Below, piece by piece: positions 17,518 to 25,507 of a stretch of 64,000 nt of DNA (position 1 is its first letter; every line of letters starts with the position of its first letter). Source of the stretch: Sphingomonas sp. Y57. Its GTDB lineage: Bacteria > Pseudomonadota > Alphaproteobacteria > Sphingomonadales > Sphingomonadaceae. The notes under the pieces were generated by a model, which saw only the letters and a list, made by a program, of their open reading frames with translations, was not told where the DNA came from and did no database searches. The DNA lies in NCBI RefSeq assembly GCF_001015195.1, contig NZ_LDES01000002.1, forward strand, positions 62,001-126,000, in the 5' to 3' direction. Both the position numbers and the translations under genes were made by a program.

Positions 17518-17889
17518 CTATTTCCGGGTGGCAAGATAGGCGATTACGTCCGCTCGGTCCTGCGCATTGGGCAGGCCCGCGAACGCCATGCGCGATCCCT
17601 TGATCATGGCGGCGGGGCGGGTCAGGAACGCGTCGAGCTTGTCGGGCGTCCAGCTGACCGAGGCGGCCTTCATCGCGGGTGAATAGGCGAAGCTGGTCGA
17701 TCCGGCCTTGCGGCCGACGACGCCGGCCAGGTTGGGGCCCATGCCGCCCTTCTTGCCGGGCTCGACCGTGTGGCAGGCGACGCAGCGCTTGAACACGGTC
17801 TCGCCGTTCGCGGCATTACCCGCCGCGACGGCGGGGGCCGGCAGCGCGGCCAGCCCCAGCAACATCCCCATGACTGCGATGGAACGCAT
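17518..17889 (-). CDS. exported class I cytochrome c
   Basis: A 123-residue precursor with a signal peptide ending about AVAA and a class I fold: CVACH haem site near residue 36, GPNLAGVVGRKAG, and the distal Met in SRMAFAG. I chose ATG 17889, six bases after GGGAGAGG, over the ATG at 17895 that abuts it. It precedes aauB by 22 bp and is a strong candidate for the electron acceptor of the amine dehydrogenase; no azurin or amicyanin gene is seen in the window. Confidence 0.9.
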   Translation of the reverse strand: MRSIAVMGMLLGLAALPAPAVAAGNAANGETVFKRCVACHTVEPGKKGGMGPNLAGVVGRKAGSTSFAYSPAMKAASVSWTPDKLDAFLTRPAAMIKGSRMAFAGLPNAQDRADVIAYLATRK

Positions 17890-17915
17890 CGACATCCTCT
17901 CCCAGGAACCAGATA

Positions 17916-20108
17916 TCAGAAACTATAGCCGACGCTGCCGCCAAACCAGCGCGGACGCGCATAGGCCTGGTTGGCGAAACCGAACGACGCGCCCAGGTCG
18001 AGGTTGTAGATTCGGTATTTCTTGTCAGTCAGGTTGTTGACGAACGCTGCCAGCGTCCAGTGATCGTCGTCCGACGCCCAGGAGATCCGGGCATTGCCGA
18101 CGATACGCGACGGTTCGCGGTCGATTGGTGCGTTGAACGTCGAGAAATAGAGCGCGTCGTCATATTTCCAGTCGGTCTGCAGCGCGAGTTCGCCCGGACC
18201 GGCCGGGAAGGCGTAGCGCGCGATGCCGCCGATGCTCCACTTCGGAGCCTGCGGCATCTCGCGGTCGGTGACCCGTCCACTCGGCAGGGTGATCCCCTTC
18301 ACCTTCGTGTCGAGCCAGGTGAGGAAGCCCGACAGCATCAGGCCGCGCACCGGACGAAGCACCAGTTCGGTCTCCACGCCGGTCACCCGGGCGGGAACGT
18401 TGGCGACGATCTGCGACAGGCCCTGCAGGGTGAACGCCTGATAGTCCTTGTAGTCATAGTGGAAGACCGCGCCGTTGAAGGTGATCTTGCGGTCGAGCAG
18501 GGTCAGCTTGAACCCGGCTTCGTAGTTGGTCAGCACTTCCTGGTCGTAGGGCAGCGTCGTCGGGTCGATCGGCGTGAACGCCTGCACGCCGAAGCCGCCG
18601 CTCTTGGTGCCTCGGTTGACGCCGGCATAGAGGAGCACGTCGTCGGTCGGGCGATAGTCGACCTGGACCTTGCCCGACCAGTTCTTGAAGGTCTGCTTGG
18701 CGAGGCCGGGGTTGGTCGTCCGGTTGAAAACGAAGTCCTGGACACCATTCTCGGCATGGGCGAAGTCGTAGGTCTTGCGGTCCCAGCTGTAGCGGCCGCC
18801 GACGGTCAGGCTGATCTGGTCGGTCGCCTTGTACTCGACCTGCCCGAACAGCGCGATAGAATCGGTCTTCTGTCGTCCGCCGTAATTCTCCAGCAGGCCC
18901 AGCACCGGCGAGGCATCGATCTGATAGTCGTTGTCGGTGCGGATCTTCAGGCCGTAGAGGCCGGCCAGCCAGGTAAAGCGATCGGTATCGCCCGACAGGC
19001 GCAGCTCCTGCGAGAGCTGATAGAGGTCCTGCGCGGTGTCATAGTGGAAGATGTGGACCGGCGACATGTCCGAATCCTCGCCGAAGCGCTTCCGGAGATC
19101 CTGGTAATCGGTGATCGAGGTGAGCTTGGCGCCGCCGAAATCCTGCTCGTAGCGGACCGTGGCGCTCCAATATTTGCGGTCGAAGAAGCCGATCCGGTCG
19201 AACGAGCCGGTGAAGGGGTCCTTGTCGGGCTCCTTGTAGCCGAATGCGTCGCAGCCGCCGCAGGTGCCCCAGAAATCTTCGTTCGGGCCAAGCTTGAAGC
19301 CCAGTCCATCGGCGTCGAAGCCGGCGGCGACATGGCTGTAGAGGCCTCCGCTCGTCTCATGGTCGTTGCGCAGGCCCTGCAGCTTGACGAGCAGGGTGCC
19401 GCTGTCGCCGACGTCGGCTTCGATCTGCAGGCGGCCGCCATAGAAGCGGGCGTTGCCGATGTCGCGTCCGATACGGTTCTCGATATAGCCGCCATGACGG
19501 TCGCTGGTGGACGACAGGCGGGCGCGGACGCGGTCGCTGAGCGGGCCACTGATCGCGCCCTCGGTGGCGATCTGGCCGTAGCTGCCGACGGTCAGCTGCG
19601 CATAGCCTTCGAGGTCGCGGGTCGGGCGCTTGGTGATCGTCTGGACGAGGCCGCCGGTGGCGTTGCGGCCGAACAGCGTGCCCTGCGGCCCGCGCAGGAT
19701 CTCGACGCGTTCCAGATCGAACATCTGGCCGCTGATCGCGCCGAGCGCGCTGACATAGACCTCGTCATTATAGAAGGCGATCGGCGCCTCCTGCGAGTCG
19801 GCGAAGTCGTTCTGCGACACGCCGCGGAGGTTGAAGACGGTGATCGTCGGGCTGTATTGGGCGACCTGCAGACCCGGTACCTGCGCGGCAAGGGCGGTCA
19901 CGTCCTGGCGGCCGACGGAATCCAGCATGGCGCCGCCGATCGCGGTCACCGACAGGCCGATGTCCTGCAGCTTCTGCTCGCGCTTCTGAGCGGTGACGAC
20001 AATCTCGCCATCGGCGTCCTGCGCCATGGCGGTGGCCGGCGCGAGGATGGTGCCCGCGAGCAGCGCGAGCTTCACCCAGCCTTGCTTGGGGCGATGTGCG
20101 ATTTCCAT
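17916..20108 (-). CDS. TonB-dependent outer-membrane receptor
   Basis: A 730-residue receptor. It has a signal peptide ending ATAMAQ, a GEIVVTAQKREQKLQDIGLS start of the plug (typical sphingomonad catabolic type), LERVEILRGPQGTLFGRNATGG, and a C-terminal barrel ending VGYSF. It is the first gene of the - operon that runs through the cytochrome and aauBEDA, with only 26 bp to the next gene. Uptake of the amine, or of an amide that yields it, is the natural role. A perfect 18-bp palindrome lies 25 bp upstream of its start. Confidence 0.95.
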   Translation of the reverse strand: MEIAHRPKQGWVKLALLAGTILAPATAMAQDADGEIVVTAQKREQKLQDIGLSVTAIGGAMLDSVGRQDVTALAAQVPGLQVAQYSPTITVFNLRGVSQNDFADSQEAPIAFYNDEVYVSALGAISGQMFDLERVEILRGPQGTLFGRNATGGLVQTITKRPTRDLEGYAQLTVGSYGQIATEGAISGPLSDRVRARLSSTSDRHGGYIENRIGRDIGNARFYGGRLQIEADVGDSGTLLVKLQGLRNDHETSGGLYSHVAAGFDADGLGFKLGPNEDFWGTCGGCDAFGYKEPDKDPFTGSFDRIGFFDRKYWSATVRYEQDFGGAKLTSITDYQDLRKRFGEDSDMSPVHIFHYDTAQDLYQLSQELRLSGDTDRFTWLAGLYGLKIRTDNDYQIDASPVLGLLENYGGRQKTDSIALFGQVEYKATDQISLTVGGRYSWDRKTYDFAHAENGVQDFVFNRTTNPGLAKQTFKNWSGKVQVDYRPTDDVLLYAGVNRGTKSGGFGVQAFTPIDPTTLPYDQEVLTNYEAGFKLTLLDRKITFNGAVFHYDYKDYQAFTLQGLSQIVANVPARVTGVETELVLRPVRGLMLSGFLTWLDTKVKGITLPSGRVTDREMPQAPKWSIGGIARYAFPAGPGELALQTDWKYDDALYFSTFNAPIDREPSRIVGNARISWASDDDHWTLAAFVNNLTDKKYRIYNLDLGASFGFANQAYARPRWFGGSVGYSF

Positions 20109-20132
20109 GGTCCCTTTTCCCTCCCGGGTTTT

Positions 20133-20150
20133 ATTCGAATTGTTTCGAAT
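20133..20150. promoter_or_regulatory. perfect 18-bp palindrome ATTCGAAttgtTTCGAAT, likely TetR operator
   Basis: ATTCGAATTGTTTCGAAT is a perfect inverted repeat with a 4-base centre in the 166-bp spacer between the divergent TonB receptor and TetR genes. Size and position fit a TetR operator. Related TTCGAA/TCGAA elements occur upstream of the aldehyde dehydrogenase, where the paralogous TetR sits. Binding is inferred, not shown. Confidence 0.6.
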
Positions 20151-20158
20151 AAACTATG

Positions 20159-20174
20159 TCGAATTTTTTCGATT
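20159..20174. promoter_or_regulatory. second TCGAA/TCGAT element
   Basis: TCGAATTTTTTCGATT has two half-sites ten bases apart and matches the spacing of TCGAAGAAATTCGAT at 1107-1121 near the other TetR. It is probably a second operator or a promoter-linked half-site pair. Confidence 0.45.
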
Positions 20175-20274
20175 TGTAAAGGCGAATCGGCCCCGCGCGG
20201 AAGCGGCTCCTATCCATAATAGCCGAATTTAGTTCGGTCCAGATTCGACTTGACTCCGTCTGGGCGATCACTCA

Positions 20275-20934
20275 GTGCAACCCGACAGGGGCGGACGGCC
20301 CCGGGGAGCGGTGAACGGATTGGCCAGACGGACGCAGGAGCGGGGGCGGACACGCAGGGCCGCATTGGTCGAAGCGAGCCGGACGCTGTTGCGGATACGC
20401 GAGATCGACGAGATTTCGCTGACCGACATCGCCGAGGAAGCTGGCATTCCGAAAAGCTCGGCCTATCATTTCTTTTCCCATGTGCTCGAGGTGTTCGAGG
20501 CTGCGGCCGGCGACATAGAGATCGAGCTTCAGGCCTGGCTGGAGCAGCTGTCGACCGAAGATTGTGCCGACTGGCGGCAGGTCGTCACCCGCTTTACCGG
20601 CCGGGGCGCCGCCTATTTCAACTCCCATCGCGACGCGATGCAGTTGCTGATCGGCCCCAAGAGTCCGGCGGTGATAAAGCTGAAGGACCGGCAGAACGAC
20701 TTTGCGATCGGCGCCCAGCTCAAGGACGGGATCGCCGCGCATTTCCAGCTTCCCGAGCTGGCCGACACACCTGAAATCTTCTTTCGCGGGATCGAGATAG
20801 CTGACCTGTTCTTCGGTCTCTCGGTGATCCGGCATGGCCATATCACCGACGATTTCGATCGCGAGGCCGCGCGTGCCACCTGCGCCTATCTGTCGCTCTA
20901 CCTGCCGGTCGTCCTGCCGCGTACGGCGGCCTGA
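20275..20934 (+). CDS. TetR-family transcriptional regulator (right boundary)
   Basis: A regulator of up to 219 residues and paralogue of the TetR at 347-1051. The helix-turn-helix ends in GIPKSSAYHFFSH, and the ligand domain contains LLIGPKSPAVIK and LPELADTPEIFFRGIEIADLFFGLS, matched in the left-boundary protein. The start is uncertain: GTG at 20275 has no ribosome site, while GTG at 20311 or TTG at 20320 lie just after GGGGAG. It diverges from the TonB receptor/aau operon and is the likely regulator of that operon through the palindrome at 20133. Confidence 0.85.
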   Translation: MQPDRGGRPRGAVNGLARRTQERGRTRRAALVEASRTLLRIREIDEISLTDIAEEAGIPKSSAYHFFSHVLEVFEAAAGDIEIELQAWLEQLSTEDCADWRQVVTRFTGRGAAYFNSHRDAMQLLIGPKSPAVIKLKDRQNDFAIGAQLKDGIAAHFQLPELADTPEIFFRGIEIADLFFGLSVIRHGHITDDFDREAARATCAYLSLYLPVVLPRTAA

Positions 20935-20956
20935 CGGCGAGGCGGCAAGCAGTCCT

Positions 20957-21430
20957 TCAAACCGGGACCTCGGTGGTGTATTTGATCTGCTCCATCGCGA
21001 AGGACGAACTGACGTCGCTGATCGTCACGCCGTCTATCAGCGTCTTGTAGATCCGGTCATAGTCGGCGATGTCGGCGGCGACGACCTTGAGCAGATAGTC
21101 GGTCTCGCCACTCATCCGGTAGAATTCGGCCACCTCCGGGATGGCGCGGACATGGTCGGCGAAAGCCGTCAGCCAGTCGCTGGCATGATGGTTGGTCTTG
21201 ATCGCGACGAACACGGTGACGCCCAGGCCGATCGCCTCGCGGTTGACCAGCGCGACGGTGCCGGTGACGACGCCGGCCTCCTGCATCCGCTTGACCCGGT
21301 TCCAGCACGGCGTCGCCGACAGGCCGACCCGGCGTGCCAGCTCGGCATTGGAGAGTGTCGCGTCGCGTTGCAGTTCGCGCAGGATGGAGCGGTCGAAGCG
21401 GTCGAGGGAAATTTCCTCGCGGTAGGGCAT
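20957..21430 (-). CDS. Lrp/AsnC-family transcriptional regulator
   Basis: A 157-residue protein with an N-terminal winged helix-turn-helix (LDRFDRSILRELQRDATLSNAELARRVGLS) and a C-terminal RAM/ligand domain (VAEFYRMSGETDYLLKVVA). The start at 21430 gives the usual length; a frame to 21472 adds 14 residues without a site. It is convergent with the TetR gene and divergent from the small DUF6356-like gene. Lrp-type proteins sense amino acids. No target is apparent in the window. Confidence 0.9.
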   Translation of the reverse strand: MPYREEISLDRFDRSILRELQRDATLSNAELARRVGLSATPCWNRVKRMQEAGVVTGTVALVNREAIGLGVTVFVAIKTNHHASDWLTAFADHVRAIPEVAEFYRMSGETDYLLKVVAADIADYDRIYKTLIDGVTISDVSSSFAMEQIKYTTEVPV

Positions 21431-21539
21431 TGGAAGGATAATCTCCCCGGAATATCTGCAATATGGCCGCAAATTGAGAAGCCATTTCCGGCATTATAGC
21501 GATATTCCTACTCCCATATCAATCGTGGGAGACAGCCCT

Positions 21540-21749
21540 GTGCGACATCTGCTGACCGATCATCCGGCCTCGGTGGGGGAAAGCTATTTCGAGCACATGG
21601 CGCATGCCGGCGGCTTCGGCCTCTCGATGATCGCGGCGGGTGTCGCCTGTATGATCCATGCGATCCTGCCGGCCTGCTTCGTCTCGACCGGCAGCAATAC
21701 GATCCGCCGCCTCCACGACCGGATGGTGACCAACCGCCGCAAGCAATAG
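21540..21749 (+). CDS. small DUF6356-like membrane protein
   Basis: A 69-residue protein started at GTG 21540, with GGGAGA about eight bases upstream. The sequence HLLTDHPASVGESYFEHMAH followed by a hydrophobic stretch (GFGLSMIAAGVACMIHAILP) matches the small DUF6356 family common in sphingomonads. It has one or two hydrophobic segments and a basic C-terminus (RMVTNRRKQ). No function is known. The next gene is convergent. Confidence 0.75.
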   Translation: MRHLLTDHPASVGESYFEHMAHAGGFGLSMIAAGVACMIHAILPACFVSTGSNTIRRLHDRMVTNRRKQ

Positions 21750-21768
21750 ATGCTCGGACGCCGCCCTT

Positions 21769-22434
21769 TCAGGCGGCCAGCGCCAACTGCCGCACCGCGG
21801 CGATCACCGCCTCCGCCTCGGTGCGGCGCAGCCAGTCCGGGCTGACGTCGGCGAACCGCACGACATGATCGGGGTCGATCAGGATCACCGCGGGCTGGGG
21901 TAGCTCCCAGCTTCCCGTTCCGGTCAGCGCGCCGATCCAATTGGCATCGTCCTGCGGGGCGGGCGGGTCGTCGTGCGGCGTGAAGGAGATGCCGAAGCGA
22001 CGGGCGAGGGCGTTGCCCCGATCCGCAGCGACCGGGAAGCCGAGGCCGTGGCGTGCCTCGATCTCGCGCAATCCCGTTTCGGGAAGATGGGGGCTGACCC
22101 CGACCAGCCTGATGCCCGCCGCGTCGAGGAAGGGGCGTAGCGTCCGGTCATAATGGGGTAGCGCGATATTGCACGCCGGGCAGCCGGCGAAGCGGAAGAA
22201 GACCAGCGCGACCGGACCGCGGCTCGTCAGCCGGTCGAGCGTGACGATCTCGCCCGTCGACAGCTCGAGGTTGAACGGCGCTACCCGATCGCCGGCCGCG
22301 ACGATCCTCGCGGGATCGAACGCCGCTACCAGTGCCGCCCGCTGGTCGATGTTCTTGCGGAGCTTGTCGGGGTCCCAGCTGCGCAGCCGTTCGGCATGGA
22401 GGGCGTCGAACTGGGCGGTCAGCGTTTGCGGCAT
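21769..22434 (-). CDS. AhpC/TSA-family peroxiredoxin-like protein
   Basis: A 221-residue thioredoxin-fold protein. The redox motif is AGCPACN near residue 115 within ALVFFRFAGCPACN, so it has a CXXC pair rather than the single peroxidatic Cys of typical Prx. The start at 22434 (ATG) gives MPQTLTAQFDALH. No signal peptide is seen. Peroxide or disulfide reduction is expected, but it is not linked to a neighbour operon. Confidence 0.82.
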   Translation of the reverse strand: MPQTLTAQFDALHAERLRSWDPDKLRKNIDQRAALVAAFDPARIVAAGDRVAPFNLELSTGEIVTLDRLTSRGPVALVFFRFAGCPACNIALPHYDRTLRPFLDAAGIRLVGVSPHLPETGLREIEARHGLGFPVAADRGNALARRFGISFTPHDDPPAPQDDANWIGALTGTGSWELPQPAVILIDPDHVVRFADVSPDWLRRTEAEAVIAAVRQLALAA

Positions 22435-22679
22435 GATGCAATCCTCTTCTCGATCGGCGATTGAGTATCGTGGCCGAGAAGCGGCGGCCAATGAGAGTTG
22501 GAAAAGCTTTTATTGAACAAATCTCATGATTCGGGCCGGAGCGAGCCGATCGATTTCAGCCAGGTATCTATTTACAATTACAATCATTCGGCGATTTATT
22601 TTCATGATAACTGGCCGGCCTGGCACGGTAAGCCGGTCTCCTCTGGAGTCGATACTCCGCTGACGAAGAGGAAACCGCC
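22435..22679. other. AT-rich intergenic spacer
   Basis: A 245-bp spacer between a leftward peroxiredoxin and a rightward dioxygenase. It is clearly more AT-rich than its flanks (runs such as TATTTACAATTACAATCATTC around 22568-22588), consistent with two divergent promoters. No gene or repeat is visible. Confidence 0.4.
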
Positions 22680-23540
22680 ATGTCCGTTGCCGCCTCCGCC
22701 GCCCTGCCGGAAAAGGATTCGATCCGCATCCGCCCGCTTCAGCCGACCATCGGCGCCGAAATCGAGGGTGTTGACCTGAGCCGCCCGCTGGAGCCCGCCC
22801 AGCGCGACGCGATCCGCGCCGCCGTGCTGCGCCACAAGGTCGTCTTCTTCCGCGACCAGATACTCGACAATGAGAGCCAGGCGGCCTTCGCCGCGCAGTT
22901 CGGCACGCTCTACACCCATCCGAGCACGGCCCGTGATCCCAAGGTGTCGCCGATCCACCGCATCGCCGCCGTCGACGCCGCCAAATATGAAAAGCGCCTC
23001 CACCGGGACGTGCTGCCCGGCGACGGCTATCATAGCGACACGAGCTGGCGGCTGGTGCCGACCTGGGGCGCTGTGCTGCGCGCCGTCACCCTGCCCGACG
23101 TCGGCGGCGATACAATCTGGGTCGACGGCAACCTCGCTTATGAAGGCCTGTCCGCCGAGGTGAAGGAGCGCCTCGAAGGGCTCCATGTCACTCACGATTT
23201 CCGCGAGGCACTGGTCGAGGCGGGGCATGATTATCCCATCGTCGCCCATCCCGTGGTGCGCACCCACCGTGAGACCGGGCAGAAGATCCTCTGGGTCAAC
23301 TTCACCCAGAAGCCGCAGATCCTGGGCATCGAGCTGGCCGACAGCCGCGACCTGCTCGACGAGGTGCTGCGCCAGTACAAGCGTCCCGAATTCCAGGTCC
23401 GCTTCTCGTGGCGGCCCGGATCGGTCGCCTTCTGGGACAATCGCGCCGCCGTCCATTACGCCGTCAAGAACTACGGCGATTTCCCCCGCCATCTCGAACG
23501 CGTCCTGATCGCCGACGAGCCGCTCCACGCCGGCCTGTGA
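22680..23540 (+). CDS. TauD/TfdA-family 2-oxoglutarate-dependent dioxygenase
   Basis: A 286-residue non-haem Fe(II) oxygenase. The iron triad is visible: HSD in YHSDTSW near residue 118 and the distal His in AVHYAV, with Arg in ERVLIAD for 2-oxoglutarate. The N-terminal GAEIEGVDLSRPL is typical of the family. Family members hydroxylate next to sulfonate, ether or amine groups and so release them. It is monocistronic, and the substrate cannot be assigned. Two more family members lie at 40-42 kb. Confidence 0.9.
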   Translation: MSVAASAALPEKDSIRIRPLQPTIGAEIEGVDLSRPLEPAQRDAIRAAVLRHKVVFFRDQILDNESQAAFAAQFGTLYTHPSTARDPKVSPIHRIAAVDAAKYEKRLHRDVLPGDGYHSDTSWRLVPTWGAVLRAVTLPDVGGDTIWVDGNLAYEGLSAEVKERLEGLHVTHDFREALVEAGHDYPIVAHPVVRTHRETGQKILWVNFTQKPQILGIELADSRDLLDEVLRQYKRPEFQVRFSWRPGSVAFWDNRAAVHYAVKNYGDFPRHLERVLIADEPLHAGL

Positions 23541-23675
23541 ACCGAAGGGGGCGCCGGCTCCGGGCGGCGCCTCGACGCAGGCCGAGCTTCTTCACCCATG
23601 CGCGGTCTGGTTGCGGCTCATGCCGATCAGCCGACCCGCCTCTACCGGAGCCCCCCCGGCGTCCGGCGGCGATGG

Positions 23676-24149
23676 TCAGGGGCGGTCGATCAGGTCACGC
23701 AGGCTGTCGACCCGCGCAAGCATCCGTCGCAGCAGTCCGATCAGTTCGGTCCTCTCCGCATCGGTGAAGTCGGCAAGCAGGATCGCATCGCGCTCCATCG
23801 AGACCAGCACAGCCTGGTCCTGGAGGCGCGCGCCCTCCGTGGTCAGCGACCACCGCTTGTAGGCCGGGTTGCGCCGGTCGGGCCGGCTGGCGACGAGGCC
23901 GCGCGCCTCCATCCCGCGCAGCGCCCGGCTGACCGCGCCGCCGTCGAGCCCCATCACCTCGCAGATGCGCGAAGGCGGGATGTCGGGTTCGGCGGCGAGC
24001 ATGACGAGCAGCCGGAACTCCAGGATGCCGAGCCCGAAGCGCCTGCGGTAAGTCGCCGATCCGCTCGCGGTCAGCCGGGTCGACAGGAAGTTTAACAGCA
24101 CGCCCACCGAATTCTGGAGATCGAGCGTGCGGGTGGTGCGGGCTTTCAT
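23676..24149 (-). CDS. MarR-family transcriptional regulator
   Basis: A 157-residue winged-helix protein. The DNA-binding core runs through LEFRLLVMLAAEPDIPPSRI, then GGAVSRALRGMEARGLVASRPDRRN (recognition helix and wing). It diverges from the P450 gene across a 105-bp spacer, so it is the probable regulator of the P450/dehydrogenase/dehydratase operon. MarR proteins usually release DNA on binding a small aromatic or oxidative signal. Confidence 0.88.
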   Translation of the reverse strand: MKARTTRTLDLQNSVGVLLNFLSTRLTASGSATYRRRFGLGILEFRLLVMLAAEPDIPPSRICEVMGLDGGAVSRALRGMEARGLVASRPDRRNPAYKRWSLTTEGARLQDQAVLVSMERDAILLADFTDAERTELIGLLRRMLARVDSLRDLIDRP

Positions 24150-24254
24150 CCTGGCGTCGCCTTATCCTCGTCGGGTGATTCACCGTCCTTACCGGCAAAC
24201 ATTGACGCAGTCATTTTGACATGTCAAAGTGATCGTCATGAGAGGGAGGATGCC

Positions 24255-25487
24255 ATGGCCAGCCATGCCCAACGATCACCCTATGCGATCTATGATTCCG
24301 ATCCGCCGGCCGGCGCCCCGGTCCTCGACGTCGACCCCTTCTCGGTCGATTTCTTCGCCGATCCCTATCCGGTGCACGAGCAGCTCCGCGAGGCGGGGCC
24401 ATTCGTCTGGCTGTCGCGCTACAATATCGGCGCGGTCGCCCGGTACGAGCATGTCCGCGACGCGCTGACCGACTGGAAGACCTTCTCGTCGGCGCGCGGG
24501 GTGGGGATGGAGGATTTCGTCCGCCATGGCCGCTTCCGCCTGCCCAGCCTGATCCTCGAGGCCGATCCGCCGCAGCACAGCCGGTCACGCGGGGTGCTCA
24601 GCCGGGTGCTGTCGCCGCCGGTGCTCAGGGGCCTGCGCGACCGTTTCGAGGCCGAGGCCGAAGCGATGGTCGAGGAGGTGGTGCGGCGCAGGCGCTTCGA
24701 CGGCGTTGCCGATCTGGCCGAGGCTTTCCCGCTCCGCGTCTTTCCGGACGCGATCGGCATGGGCCGCGAGGGGCGCGAGAAGCTGCTTCCCCATGCCGAT
24801 CTGCTGTTCAACTCCTTCGGCCCGCGCAACGAGCTGTTCCAGGCCGCGAAGGAGAAGGTCAGCTTTGACTGGATCGAGGAACAGGGAAAGCGCGGCAATC
24901 TGGCGCCGGGCGGGCTCGGCCTGATGATCCATGACGCCGTCGACCGGGGCGAGATCAGCGAGGCGGAGGCACCGGTGCTGGTCCGCGCGCTGCTCCAGGC
25001 AGGGCTCGACACGACGATCAACGCGCTCGGCGCGACGCTCTATTGCCTGGCGCGCTTCCCGTCGGAATTCGACAAGCTGCGCGCCGACCACAAGCTCGCC
25101 AAGGCCGCCTTCGAGGAGGCGATCCGCTTCGAAGCGCCCGTGCAGACCTTCTTCCGCACCGCCACCTGCGCGACGACGCTGGGCGGTACCCCGCTCAACG
25201 AAGGGGACAAGGTGCTGATGTTCCTCGCCGCCGCCAATCGCGACCCGCGCCAATGGGATCGCCCCGACGTCTACGACATCGGCCGCAAGACGATCGGCCA
25301 TGTCGGCTTCGGCGCCGGCATCCACGCCTGCGTCGGGCAGTTGCTGGCGCGGATGGAGGGGGAGCTGGTGCTGACCGCGCTCGCCCGGCGGGTGAAGCGC
25401 CTGCGTATCGCGGGTCCGGTGGAGCGCCGCTACAACAATACGCTGCGCGGGCTGGCGAGCCTGCCGCTCGAGGTCGAGCTGGCCTGA
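24255..25487 (+). CDS. cytochrome P450
   Basis: A 410-residue soluble bacterial P450. It starts at ATG 24255 after AGAGGGAGGA; an upstream ATG at 24216 lacks support. Signatures are the I-helix AGLDTT in LLQAGLDTTINALG, the ExxR-type EEAIR, and the haem loop FGAGIHACVGQ with Cys359 as thiolate ligand. No membrane anchor. A ferredoxin and reductase are not encoded nearby, so redox partners must come from elsewhere. It leads an operon with a beta-hydroxyacid dehydrogenase and an IlvD/Edd dehydratase, so its product is likely oxidised and dehydrated further. Confidence 0.94.
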   Translation: MASHAQRSPYAIYDSDPPAGAPVLDVDPFSVDFFADPYPVHEQLREAGPFVWLSRYNIGAVARYEHVRDALTDWKTFSSARGVGMEDFVRHGRFRLPSLILEADPPQHSRSRGVLSRVLSPPVLRGLRDRFEAEAEAMVEEVVRRRRFDGVADLAEAFPLRVFPDAIGMGREGREKLLPHADLLFNSFGPRNELFQAAKEKVSFDWIEEQGKRGNLAPGGLGLMIHDAVDRGEISEAEAPVLVRALLQAGLDTTINALGATLYCLARFPSEFDKLRADHKLAKAAFEEAIRFEAPVQTFFRTATCATTLGGTPLNEGDKVLMFLAAANRDPRQWDRPDVYDIGRKTIGHVGFGAGIHACVGQLLARMEGELVLTALARRVKRLRIAGPVERRYNNTLRGLASLPLEVELA

Positions 25488-25507
25488 AGGCCGATGGGGA
25501 GAAACCG

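Noticed and set aside
21451-21464. ATAT-flanked short inverted repeat upstream of the Lrp gene
   Set aside because: Too short and AT-simple to separate from chance.
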